This document shows, in pieces, positions 9,526 to 18,468 of a DNA stretch of 64,000 nt (positions are counted from its first letter, which is position 1; each line of letters begins with the position of its first letter). The position numbers and the translations under genes are program-made. The notes under the pieces are model-generated. The model made no database searches. It had not been told where the DNA came from and saw only the letters and a list, made by a program, of their open reading frames with translations. Source of the DNA: Paenibacillus luteus (GTDB taxonomy: Bacteria; Bacillota; Bacilli; Paenibacillales; Paenibacillaceae); the NCBI RefSeq assembly GCF_006542765.1, contig NZ_SKCD01000088.1, positions 1-64,000 of the forward strand, read 5' to 3'.

Positions 9526-9708
9526 GTTTTATAATATAAAACATCGTTCTTGAATAGCGACATAATTGACCCATCTTCAACAAGATTTGATTAATCTCAA
9601 ACTAGATTATATTTCCTAAGTTGCCATTTTCATACTTCTGTACAATGCTTGAATTACGGGTATATCTCTTCTCTGGCACCCCTCCATATTAGTTTTACAT
9701 TATAAAAC
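9526..9708 (-). promoter_or_regulatory. Paired GTTTTA-N5-TAAAAC palindromes upstream of GH43
   Basis: GTTTTATAATATAAAAC (9526-9542) and GTTTTACATTATAAAAC (9692-9708) are 17-bp palindromes. Each is preceded by TTA and followed within a few bases by CGTTCT, so the similarity extends beyond the palindrome. Two matching sites 166 bp apart upstream of the GH43 gene suggest operators, possibly for a sugar repressor acting by looping. No other gene is evident between 9429 and about 9890. Confidence 0.4.
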
Positions 9709-9898
9709 GACGTTCTGTTTATATAATTAAATAATAGCAGACAAGAATTTCAATGTCCATCTTCTACTATTACATGTAACGAGTTTTGAAGAGTCTGCGA
9801 ACCTTTTCGCCATAGGTGCAGCTCTCCAGACTCGATTGTTCTTTGTTCACTTGCCCCTATACATAGGCTTATGGGGATTTCTGTAGCGAACACTATTT

Positions 9899-10009
9899 CC
9901 ATATCAGATGCTAATGCACCTCTGATATCGATTGACATATCCTAAAAACCAAATCTTGCTTTGCTCTGTAAAAAAACAATTCAATACGCCAGCGTTTCCC
10001 ATAAGCCTC
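9899..10009 (-). pseudogene. IS4-type transposase remnant
   Basis: The minus strand reads EAYGKRWRIELFFYRAKQ and then, after a stop, HLIW. This resembles the conserved YxxRWxIExFF...KQxL block around the catalytic Glu of IS4-group DDE transposases. Only this fragment survives and it contains a stop codon. No terminal repeats could be assigned. It ends about 45 bp from the stop of the AlkD-like gene. Confidence 0.5.
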
Positions 10010-10052
10010 TAACGCTTATGATGAGATAGGCTACCTTGGCCGCGTCTATGCA

Positions 10053-10763
10053 TTAACACCTAACATGTTTGCGTTTGAACCCAAGCCGGTTTTTCACTAC
10101 TGCTGTTTGAATATTTTCTGAGGCGTTTATAAATTTGCTTTTGGGCTTGTCCTTATTAACTTCAACCGGGCCCACTGCCTTTGCGGTTTCCACAGCCTTA
10201 TCATGCAGCGGCAAATAGGATACTCCCACGGTGTAAATGAAACTATTCATAGCGTATTTTGTTCGTTCAGGAGAATCATGAATCGTATTTTCCACCAAAT
10301 CAAGCATGTTCGAAAGTTTGGCTTGAGAAAATTCACGGTCCGGTCGGTTGCCTAACAACCAGCAATAACAGCTCCAACCCGCAGACATTTTAAGCTCTTC
10401 TCCGCTTGCGATCCATTTATCCGATACCTCTTGTGCAATATCTGCTTCTGATAACGTGACGGCTACCACAAAATCGGACAGCATATAAAAATAAGCCGCG
10501 TCTATCCAGCGATCAAAATCCGCTTCACTCATCGCATCTGGATCTGCAATGACGCCTGCAAAATACATGGCGTCGTAATTTCCTGTGGCGTAAAGCTGCT
10601 CAGCCAACGATTGGTCTTTTTTGATTTTTTTTGCAATGGGCTTCATTGCTCCTGTAGCCACGCCGAATAGCGGCTCGTGCGCCCCATTGGATCCATATAT
10701 TTTCTTGGTCCGTTCTTTGCCGAGAGCCTCAAGCTCCTGCATAACCGTTTCTATATTCATCAT
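10053..10763 (-). CDS. DNA alkylation repair protein (AlkD-like HEAT-repeat glycosylase family)
   Basis: This 236-residue soluble protein resembles the AlkC/AlkD superfamily (PF08713), which removes positively charged alkylated bases from DNA. Family-typical stretches are FGVATGAMKPIAKKIKKDQ near the N-terminus, WIDAAYFYMLSDF mid-protein and YAMNSFIYTVGVSYLPL near the end. AAAGGA precedes the ATG. It stands alone between an IS remnant and a terminator. I did not identify the catalytic Asp/Trp residues with certainty, so enzymatic activity is inferred from family only. Confidence 0.8.
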   Translation of the reverse strand: MMNIETVMQELEALGKERTKKIYGSNGAHEPLFGVATGAMKPIAKKIKKDQSLAEQLYATGNYDAMYFAGVIADPDAMSEADFDRWIDAAYFYMLSDFVVAVTLSEADIAQEVSDKWIASGEELKMSAGWSCYCWLLGNRPDREFSQAKLSNMLDLVENTIHDSPERTKYAMNSFIYTVGVSYLPLHDKAVETAKAVGPVEVNKDKPKSKFINASENIQTAVVKNRLGFKRKHVRC

Positions 10764-11035
10764 TTAACACGTCCTTTCGGAAATACTTTTCATAAGCTAT
10801 CTTCTCTTTCCAACAATATATTACCACTTAAGGTACCCGTATAGGTAATCCCCAATATACTTCACTCTTATTTTTCCCGGTTCCTATTAATAGTAAACAA
10901 CACTCCAAAAGTGTAAAGTCTATATGAACATGCCCGTCGGAACATAGGCTTGGCTGCTCTAAAATTGCTTATTGCTTGTTCGTATAAAATAGTTATCTTC
11001 CTCTATTTATTGATTAACAACACTAACATAAATAA
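10764..11035. other. Intergenic region, nothing recognised
   Basis: This stretch holds the presumed promoter region of the AlkD-like gene and AT-rich sequence. I see no gene, RNA or repeat that I can support. Confidence 0.5.
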
Positions 11036-11076
11036 GCGACCTTCGAGATAAGATTAACTATCTTATCGAAGGTCGC
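11036..11076 (-). terminator. Terminator of the InlB-repeat SLH protein gene
   Basis: GCGACCTTCGAGATAAGA pairs almost perfectly with TCTTATCGAAGGTCGC around a short loop, about 80 bp past the stop. On the minus strand it is followed by TTATTTATG. Confidence 0.75.
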
Positions 11077-11156
11077 TGATTGTATCCTACATATTACGCA
11101 TATTTTTATTTTTCATGTGAATTCTGTTGCAAAACCACTTGCTGACATACAATGAA

Positions 11157-14100
11157 TCATTCATTCCATTCCAACATTCTTACTAAAATCGTTGTAGCCT
11201 CAGCCCTCGTTGTTTTATCATTGGGAGCAAACTCATTATTACCTTTTCCTTGTATTAGACCTAAATTCTTCAACGCCGCTACAGCGCCCTTCGCCCAATA
11301 CGGTATACGAGGGTCATCTCTAAAGTCGGTCGCTAGGTTAGTATCCTGCTTCAAGTTAAGCATTCTTGAAATCATTACCACAATTTCCGATCTAGTCACT
11401 GCTTGGTTCGGACGAAAACTTCCATCCTCGAAGCCTTTAATAATACCGGCTTGCACCGCCTGTGCTACCGCATCCTTTGCCCATGGTCCAATTTTTTCTG
11501 TATCAGTAAAGGTAATCACAGCCTTTTCCGTTTGCGGCTTCAATGCATTCATCAGCATCACCACAAACTCCGCTCTAGTCACGGCAGCATTCGGCTTAAA
11601 CGTGCCGTTTGGATAACCGTTAACGATTCCTTTACTTACTCCTTGTTTGATATAGGAGGCTGCCCAGTGCCCATGAATATCATTGAATTCAGGCGTTGGA
11701 TTTGAACTTACCGGCCCGCAAGGCACTGCCTTGCCATTCACTGTTTCAACACATAGTACCGTAAATTTCGCAAAGTAATTTACTTCTACCGAGATCCAAT
11801 TGCCAGTCACCTTGCTGCCTGCGACTTCCACCCAAGTTTTCTTTATTTCGTCGTAATAGAACACACCTGGTCTTTGATCCTCTTTCATTTTCGAAGGCTC
11901 AAAAGCAAAGGATATCGTTATCATTTTTTTGAAGTTCTCTGAGATATTTTTCAAAACCTCAAAAACTCCGCTGACTGGGTGTTTTTCTTTTAATAGAAGT
12001 TTTTCGGTTTCCAATTCTCGTTTAATCGTTATTTTTATTTCCTTGTCCGCTGCTCCTGACGGGATAAATATTTTCACGAGATTTTCAAAACTCACCTCGC
12101 CTATAGCTCCTACAGGCAGTGTCAGTTTCCCGTCCGTTGAGACCAGTTTAATATTGATTGGGCCACCTGAACTTTTAATAAAACGCCACTGCGCAAACAG
12201 AGTTATACTCGTGTTTCCTATTGTAAGTACCGCGCCTGCTGCATAGTTCGTTCCGCTACCGTTTGCTTCGGTGTTCCAGCCTGCAAACGTATAACCCGGT
12301 TTCACCAAATTACCTGTATTTCCCAGAATGGTTGCTGCTGTGCCTGTTTCGTACGTTCCGCTGTCAATAGGAATCGTCCCTGTGGTGCTGCCGTTGCCGT
12401 TATACGTAACGGTATAGGTCGGAGTCAACGTCCACTTCGCATACAGCGTTATGTTCGTGCTTCCCATCGTAAGCGTCGCGCCTTCTGCATAGTTCGTTCC
12501 GCTACCGTTTACTAAAGTGTTCCAACCCGCAAACGTGTAACCCGATTTCACCAAGTTACCTTTATTACCTAGCACGGTTGCTGCTGTACCTGTTTCGTAC
12601 GCCCCACTATCTGAAGGCGCCGTTCCTCCAGCACTGCCGTTGCCGTTATACGTAACGGTGTAGGTCGGGGTTAACGTCCACTTCGCATACAGCGTTACGT
12701 TCGTGCTTCCCATCGTAAGCGTCGCGCCTGCTGCATAGTTCGTTCCGCTACCGTTTGCTTCGGTGTTCCAGCCTGCAAACGTATAACCCGGTTTCACCAA
12801 ATTACCTGTATTTCCCAGAATGGTTGCTGCTGTGCCTGTTTCGTACGTTCCGCTGTCAATAGGAATCGTCCCTGTGGTGCTGCCGTTGCCGTTATACGTA
12901 ACGGTATAGGTCGGAGTCAACGTCCACTTCGCATACAGCGTTATGTTCGTGCTTCCCATCGTAAGCGTCGCGCCTTCTGCATAGTTCGTTCCGCTACCGT
13001 TTACTAAAGTGTTCCAACCCGCAAACGTGTAACCCGATTTCACCAAGTTACCTTTATTACCTAGCACGGTTGCTGCTGTACCTGTTTCGTACGCCCCACT
13101 ATCTGAAGGCGCCGTTCCTCCAGCACTGCCGTTGCCGTTATACGTAACGGTGTAGGTCGGGGTTAACGTCCACTTCGCATACAGCGTTATGTTCGCGTTC
13201 CCCATTGTAAGTGCAGCGCCTGCTGCATAGTTCGTTCCGCTACCGTTTACTAAAGTGTTCCAACCCGCAAACGTGTAACCCGGTTTCTCCAAGTTACCTG
13301 TATTACCTAGCACGGTTGCTGCTGTACCCGTTTCGTACGCTCCACTATCTGAAGGCACCGTCCCTCCGGTGCTTCCGTTGCCGTTATACGTAACCGTATA
13401 GGTCGGAGTCAACGTCCACTTCGCATACAGCGTTATGTTCGTGCTTCCCATCGTAAGCGTCGCGCCTGCTGCATAGTTCGTTCCCAGGCCAGTCGCAAGA
13501 GTGTTCCAACCTGCGAATGTATAACCCGGTTTCACCAAATTACCTGTATTTCCTAGCACGGTTGCTGCTGTACCTGTTTCGTACGCCCCACTATCTGAAG
13601 GCACTGTTCCTCCAGCACTGCCGTTGCCGTTATACGTAACGGTATAGGTCGGAGTCAACGTCCACTTCGCATACAGCGTTATGTTCGTGCTTCCCATCGT
13701 AAGCGTCGCGCCTGCTGCATAGTTCGTTCCCAGACCAGTCGCAAGAGTGTTCCAACCTGCGAATGTATAACCCGGTTTCTCCAAGTTACCTGTATTACCT
13801 AGCACGGTTGCTGCTGTACCCGTTTCGTACGCTCCACTATCTGAAGGCACCGTCCCTCCGGTGCTTCCGTTGCCGTTATACGTAACCGTATAGGTCGGAG
13901 TCAACGTCCACTTCGCATACAGCGTTATGTTCGTGCTTCCCATCGTAAGCGTCGCGCCTGCTGCATAGTTCGTTCCCAGGCCAGTCGCAAGAGTGTTCCA
14001 ACCTGCGAATGTATAACCCGGTTTCACCAAATTACCTGTATTTCCTAGCACGGTTGCTGCTGTACCTGTTTCGTACGCCCCACTATCTGAAGGCACCGTC

Positions 14101-16262
14101 CCTCCGGTGCTTCCGTTGCCGTTATACGTAACCGTATAGGTCGGAGTCAACGTCCATTTCGCATACAGCGTTATGTTCGCGTTCCCCATTGTAAGTGCAG
14201 CGCCTGCTGCATAGTTCGTTCCGCTACCGTTTACTAAAGTGTTCCAACCCGCAAACGTGTAACCCGGTTTCTCCAAGTTACCTGTATTACCTAGCACGGT
14301 TGCTGCTGTACCCGTTTCGTACGCTCCACTATCTAAAGGCACCGTCCCTCCGGTGCTTCCGTTGCCGTTATACGTAACCGTATAGGTCGGAGTCAACGTC
14401 CACTTCGCATACAGCGTTATGTTCGCGTTCCCCATTGTAAGTGCAGCGCCTGCTGCATAGTTCGTTCCCAGGCCAGTCGCAAGAGTGTTCCAACCTGCGA
14501 ATGTATAACCCGGTTTCACCAAATTACCTCTATTTCCTAGCACGGTTGCTGCTGTACCTGTTTCGTACGCCCCACTATCTGAAGGCACTGTTCCTCCAGC
14601 ACTGCCGTTGCCGTTATACGTAACGGTATAGGTCGGAGTCACCGTCCACTTCGCATACAGCGTTATGTTCGTGCTTCCCATCGTAAGAGCTGCACCTGCT
14701 GCATAGTTCGTTCCGCTGCCATTCGCTGCGGTGTTCCAACCTGCAAACGTATAGCCCGTTCTCACTAAACTCCCCTTGTCTAGTACTGTTACTGGCGCAC
14801 CAGTCTCGTAAGCTCCGCTGTCCGTAAGCACCGTCCCTCCAGTGCTTCCGTTCCCGTTATACGTAACGGTATAGGTCGGAGTCACCGTCCACTTTGCATA
14901 CAGCGTCACGTTTGCGCTTCCCATCGTAAGAGCCGCGCCTGCTGCATAGTTCGTTCCGCTGCCATTCGCTGCGGTGTTCCAACCTGCAAACGTATAGCCC
15001 GTTCTCACCAAACTTCCCTTGCCTAGTACCGTTACTGGCGCACCAGTCTCGTACGCTCCGCTGTCCGTAAGCACCGTCCCTCCGGTGCTTCCGTTCCCGT
15101 TATACGTAATTGTATAAGTAGGACTCACTGTCCACTGCGCATATAGCGTTACATTCGCCATATCCAAAGTCAGCGTTGAACCTGGCGCATAGCTCGTTCC
15201 ACTGCCGTTCACAGCCGTGTTCCAACCCGTAAACGTGTAGCCCGTTTTCACCAAGCTTCCCTTACCCAACACCGTTGCCGATGCGCCCATCCCATATGTA
15301 CCGCTATCTGTAGGTCCAGTTCCACCCGTGTTTCCATTACCAGCATAAGTTACAGTCGAATTTTCGTATACCAGATTCACGTTGTTCCCTACCACTATAA
15401 ACGTGTTGTTGCCATATTGAATATCAAGCAGATAGTCAGAAATACCCGATGCACTTTGCTTCCAGCTTACTCCATTGCTGGAGGTCACCATCGTCCCCCC
15501 AAATCCTACAGCTACATATCGGCCGTTGCCATAAGTAATACTGGATAATGATTGTGTTATACCCGATGTTTGTACGGTCCAAGTCACTCCATCAGGCGAT
15601 GTCACAACCGTTCCAGCGGTTCCTACCGCCACATATTGTCCGTTGCCATAAGTTACAGCCTGCAGATAATTGCTTGTATTCGATATCCGCTTCGTCCAAC
15701 TTACTCCGTCAAGTGAAGACCATAATTCACCATGTTGCCCTACCACTACAAACTTATCACCATAAGTAACGCCATACATATACGAACCACCAGCACCAGA
15801 AAGAACCTGACTAGTCCAAGTCACTCCATCAGAGGAGGTCACTACTGTTCCAAATTGCCCAGTCGCTACATACTTGCCTCCTCCGTAAGCGATGCTTGCT
15901 AAGTGATTACTTGTATTTGAGGTCGAAACGCCAAGCAATTGTCCAGGTACCCAAGTTAGAATTGTGCCTTTCCCTCCAACCATCACATACTTGCCGCTAG
16001 CATAGATAATATCATTGAGACTTTCTGAAGTACCTGACACAACACTACCTGAGAACTGACCTCCACTATTGTCTAACGAATAATAAAGTGCCCCGCTATT
16101 TCCCACAGCAACAAACCTGTCAGGGCCACGGGTAACAGCGTTCATTATTTTACTCACTTGATAGTCCGGCTTGTTCCATGCAGCAAAAATAGAAGCCGGG
16201 TGAATTACTTCCAATAAGATAAGTAGTGCAATAAACAAAGAAGCAAAACGCCGTTTAATCAT
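11157..16262 (-). CDS. Giant SLH-domain surface protein with 13 InlB-type repeats
   Basis: About 1,701 residues, secreted (Sec signal peptide ending ...PASIFAAW). Domains in order: residues ~40-300, six to seven propeller-type repeats of the form YGNGxYVAVGxxGTVxTSxDGVxW; ~305-1360, thirteen tandem 81-82 residue Listeria-Bacteroides (Flg_new/InlB B) repeats with the core GYTFAGWNT; ~1375-1515, a beta-rich domain beginning LPVGAIGEVSF that is shared with the protein at 25939-30630; ~1525-1700, three SLH domains (HWAASYIKQGVSKGIVNGYP type) that bind pyruvylated wall polymer. It should be a wall-bound fibre; the ligand is unknown. GGAGGTATAG precedes the ATG at 16262. It is monocistronic. Confidence 0.9.
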   Translation of the reverse strand: MIKRRFASLFIALLILLEVIHPASIFAAWNKPDYQVSKIMNAVTRGPDRFVAVGNSGALYYSLDNSGGQFSGSVVSGTSESLNDIIYASGKYVMVGGKGTILTWVPGQLLGVSTSNTSNHLASIAYGGGKYVATGQFGTVVTSSDGVTWTSQVLSGAGGSYMYGVTYGDKFVVVGQHGELWSSLDGVSWTKRISNTSNYLQAVTYGNGQYVAVGTAGTVVTSPDGVTWTVQTSGITQSLSSITYGNGRYVAVGFGGTMVTSSNGVSWKQSASGISDYLLDIQYGNNTFIVVGNNVNLVYENSTVTYAGNGNTGGTGPTDSGTYGMGASATVLGKGSLVKTGYTFTGWNTAVNGSGTSYAPGSTLTLDMANVTLYAQWTVSPTYTITYNGNGSTGGTVLTDSGAYETGAPVTVLGKGSLVRTGYTFAGWNTAANGSGTNYAAGAALTMGSANVTLYAKWTVTPTYTVTYNGNGSTGGTVLTDSGAYETGAPVTVLDKGSLVRTGYTFAGWNTAANGSGTNYAAGAALTMGSTNITLYAKWTVTPTYTVTYNGNGSAGGTVPSDSGAYETGTAATVLGNRGNLVKPGYTFAGWNTLATGLGTNYAAGAALTMGNANITLYAKWTLTPTYTVTYNGNGSTGGTVPLDSGAYETGTAATVLGNTGNLEKPGYTFAGWNTLVNGSGTNYAAGAALTMGNANITLYAKWTLTPTYTVTYNGNGSTGGTVPSDSGAYETGTAATVLGNTGNLVKPGYTFAGWNTLATGLGTNYAAGATLTMGSTNITLYAKWTLTPTYTVTYNGNGSTGGTVPSDSGAYETGTAATVLGNTGNLEKPGYTFAGWNTLATGLGTNYAAGATLTMGSTNITLYAKWTLTPTYTVTYNGNGSAGGTVPSDSGAYETGTAATVLGNTGNLVKPGYTFAGWNTLATGLGTNYAAGATLTMGSTNITLYAKWTLTPTYTVTYNGNGSTGGTVPSDSGAYETGTAATVLGNTGNLEKPGYTFAGWNTLVNGSGTNYAAGAALTMGNANITLYAKWTLTPTYTVTYNGNGSAGGTAPSDSGAYETGTAATVLGNKGNLVKSGYTFAGWNTLVNGSGTNYAEGATLTMGSTNITLYAKWTLTPTYTVTYNGNGSTTGTIPIDSGTYETGTAATILGNTGNLVKPGYTFAGWNTEANGSGTNYAAGATLTMGSTNVTLYAKWTLTPTYTVTYNGNGSAGGTAPSDSGAYETGTAATVLGNKGNLVKSGYTFAGWNTLVNGSGTNYAEGATLTMGSTNITLYAKWTLTPTYTVTYNGNGSTTGTIPIDSGTYETGTAATILGNTGNLVKPGYTFAGWNTEANGSGTNYAAGAVLTIGNTSITLFAQWRFIKSSGGPINIKLVSTDGKLTLPVGAIGEVSFENLVKIFIPSGAADKEIKITIKRELETEKLLLKEKHPVSGVFEVLKNISENFKKMITISFAFEPSKMKEDQRPGVFYYDEIKKTWVEVAGSKVTGNWISVEVNYFAKFTVLCVETVNGKAVPCGPVSSNPTPEFNDIHGHWAASYIKQGVSKGIVNGYPNGTFKPNAAVTRAEFVVMLMNALKPQTEKAVITFTDTEKIGPWAKDAVAQAVQAGIIKGFEDGSFRPNQAVTRSEIVVMISRMLNLKQDTNLATDFRDDPRIPYWAKGAVAALKNLGLIQGKGNNEFAPNDKTTRAEATTILVRMLEWNE
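12186..15350 (-). repeat. Tandem array of 13 repeats (~246 bp) within the SLH protein gene
   Basis: Thirteen in-frame units encode 81-82 residues each. Units 1-3 (N-terminal side) are the most divergent; units 4-13 are very similar at nucleotide level. Units 10-11 and 12-13 form a nearly identical 492-bp higher-order duplication, recognisable by TAPSDSGAYETG followed by TTGTIPIDSGTYETG in both. Copy number probably varies between strains by slippage or recombination, and this region is prone to assembly collapse. Confidence 0.9.
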
Positions 16263-16851
16263 CAAATCTATACCTCCAAATCTAAATTATTTATGATATA
16301 CACTTGATGTTTACTCTTCAAATCCTTGGTAGACCATGCCTCTGATTCGAATGCATATAGACATATTTTATCAAACGCCCTGCCAGCTAATATTAATGTA
16401 TTCTTAATGGTTTAAAAAAGGATAATGAAGTTATAAATGAACGCCAGGCACTCCAATCGTCAAAAAAAATACTGAGTCTGATTAAATATGCCTCACCTCA
16501 CCTTTTCTGCCTTTTGAAAATTTTCCGTAATAAAATAATCATTCGCATTCATTATAAATCTATAAAAACAAAAACAGACCTACCCTAAAAGGGGAGGTCG
16601 GTTACAAAATGGGGTAGGGATGTAGGGTAGGAAATAGGATAGCTATCAAACGAAGTATATGCACTTGTTTAGCCGCTGCAGCGCTTGTACGCGTATGTTT
16701 GGCTCCAAGCTCTCTGCATATATTTTAATAAGAAAATTTATTGTGTCACCCTTTTTAATTGAAGCTATTACGATTTCCTTATTCAGTAATCTAGATCACT
16801 TTTAACCCTTCATCAACTTACGTATCCACTCTATTAAAAACAACAGCCAAG
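16263..16851. other. Intergenic region, 589 bp
   Basis: It holds the upstream region of the SLH protein gene and the terminator of the 16852-20233 regulator pair (separate entry). I see no further gene in it. Confidence 0.5.
16567..16602 (-). terminator. Terminator downstream of the response regulator gene
   Basis: On the minus strand GACCTCCCC pairs with GGGTAGGTC (one mismatch) around a TTTTA loop and is followed by TGTTTTTGTTTTT. It lies about 250 bp past the regulator stop at 16852. Confidence 0.7.
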
Positions 16852-18468
16852 TCACGACAGTCCCCTTCGATCACGAAATTCTTGCGGGGTCATGTTCGTA
16901 AAGGCCTTAAACAGCTTTATAAAATGAGGTACGGCCTGGTAGCCGATCACTTCGGCAATCTCGTATATTTTTTTATCGGTGCTGCGCAGCAAATAGGAGG
17001 CCAATTCCATCCGATATCGCATAATATAATCACTTAGATTATTTCCCGTTTCGGCCCGGTATGCTCTCGACAAGTAAGCCGGATGAAGACCGATGTGCGC
17101 CGCGATCGTCTGCAATGTTAAGTTGCCGTCGGTGTTCACCCCGATGAAATGGTGGACCTTGTCAACTAACCCTGTCTGCTTCTCCGATGAATCCTTTGAT
17201 TGCTCTCTAAGACTTCGAAGCATAAAGAATGCCCATTTCTCTAGCTGCTTAAGCGATGGTGCAGCCGGCATGAGACCAAACGAAGACTCGCCGAACTCAC
17301 TAAGTAGTTTCCCTTTCTTGTGTGCCATATACTGGTAGGCGTTGGCAATGGCGAAATAGGCTTCATTAGCATGCTCGGGTGGATAGTTCTTGCTGTTCAG
17401 CTCAACGAATATTTCGATTAGCTTTTCCTCTGCATGTACCCAGTTTCCTGTATCCAGCAAATGAATCAGAAGGGGCGGTCGATACAGCGAAGTTAACGTT
17501 CCAATTTGAACCTGATCGGTATGATCTGCGATTCGCAGAAATACACTTTGCCTCTTCTCTTCAATTACCCTCATGCCATCGATTACTGATCGATACAGAC
17601 CGGGAACTCCTTCAGGAAAGTGCGTCCAATTTTCTGCCAATACGACGGAAATGCTGCCGCTCAAGAGAGATTCTACCTTTTTCTTTAACGCTAGCATCCA
17701 GGCGTCCATCCCAGTCCCAATAATTTGCTCGTTCGCTTCCGTTCTATCTTTGGCCGAAACAATAAAAACGAGGTATTCGTTTTGGTCTCGGCAGAACCAC
17801 AAATGAAAGTCATCACGAAGCAATTCCTCAGCCATATTCGTAACCGCATATTCGATCAGCTCTTTATCCATTCGCTCATAATCTTGCAGCTTTCCCTCCA
17901 GCCTTACGAGGAACAACCCCACTTGCTGCTGCAAGGAGAAAGGCAAGTTTAACAGGAAAAGCTTGCGCTCGAGCTCTGCATTAGGGATACCGTAACCGTA
18001 CAACAGACGATTCAACAGCTCGCCCTGCAGCGCAGGCAAATTTTCCCGAAATGCATAGACGTCGCGCTGCTGCTGCTGCTGAAGCTTCCTTTCGCAAGCG
18101 ATTTCTTCAGCTAATTTAGCTAGTGTCTCTCGCAATTGATCCGGGTTTACCGGTTTCATCAAATACTCGGAAGTATTATACGGAACTACGCTTTTCGCAT
18201 ATTCGAAATCCGCATACCCCGAAATAACGATAATCTTGACTTTACGCCCAATTTCGCGAATCTCCCTAATCAGCTCTATTCCGCTCATCTCCGGCATCCG
18301 TATATCCGTAATGACGATATGGATGTTTTGTTCCCGATATAACGTTAAAGCTTCTCTACCGGAATAGGCTTTATGAATACGAGTAATCCCAAGCTCTTCC
18401 TTCGGGATCGTAGCGGCGAAACTATCAACTTGAGAGGGGATATCGTCTACGATCAGAACTTCCAACAT
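16852..18468 (-). CDS. Response regulator, YesN type (REC + AraC HTH)
   Basis: 538 residues. The receiver domain has LIVDDIP, phospho-acceptor Asp55 (VITDIRMPEMSG) and the Lys of EYLMKPVNP. A long middle segment (~150-430) follows, then an AraC-type DNA-binding domain (LTLQTIAAHIGLHPAYLSRA ... MTPQEFRDR). GGAGGAGA lies five bases before the ATG. The start overlaps the end of the kinase gene by 44 bp, so the two are translationally linked. It probably controls the ABC operon at 20271-23950. Confidence 0.93.
   Translation of the reverse strand: MLEVLIVDDIPSQVDSFAATIPKEELGITRIHKAYSGREALTLYREQNIHIVITDIRMPEMSGIELIREIREIGRKVKIIVISGYADFEYAKSVVPYNTSEYLMKPVNPDQLRETLAKLAEEIACERKLQQQQQRDVYAFRENLPALQGELLNRLLYGYGIPNAELERKLFLLNLPFSLQQQVGLFLVRLEGKLQDYERMDKELIEYAVTNMAEELLRDDFHLWFCRDQNEYLVFIVSAKDRTEANEQIIGTGMDAWMLALKKKVESLLSGSISVVLAENWTHFPEGVPGLYRSVIDGMRVIEEKRQSVFLRIADHTDQVQIGTLTSLYRPPLLIHLLDTGNWVHAEEKLIEIFVELNSKNYPPEHANEAYFAIANAYQYMAHKKGKLLSEFGESSFGLMPAAPSLKQLEKWAFFMLRSLREQSKDSSEKQTGLVDKVHHFIGVNTDGNLTLQTIAAHIGLHPAYLSRAYRAETGNNLSDYIMRYRMELASYLLRSTDKKIYEIAEVIGYQAVPHFIKLFKAFTNMTPQEFRDRRGLS

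Noticed and set aside
13211..14623. Several identical plus-strand open frames
   Set aside because: They are antisense shadows of the tandem InlB repeats.
12186..15350. CRISPR array
   Set aside because: The repeats are 246 bp, in frame and coding, with no spacer pattern.
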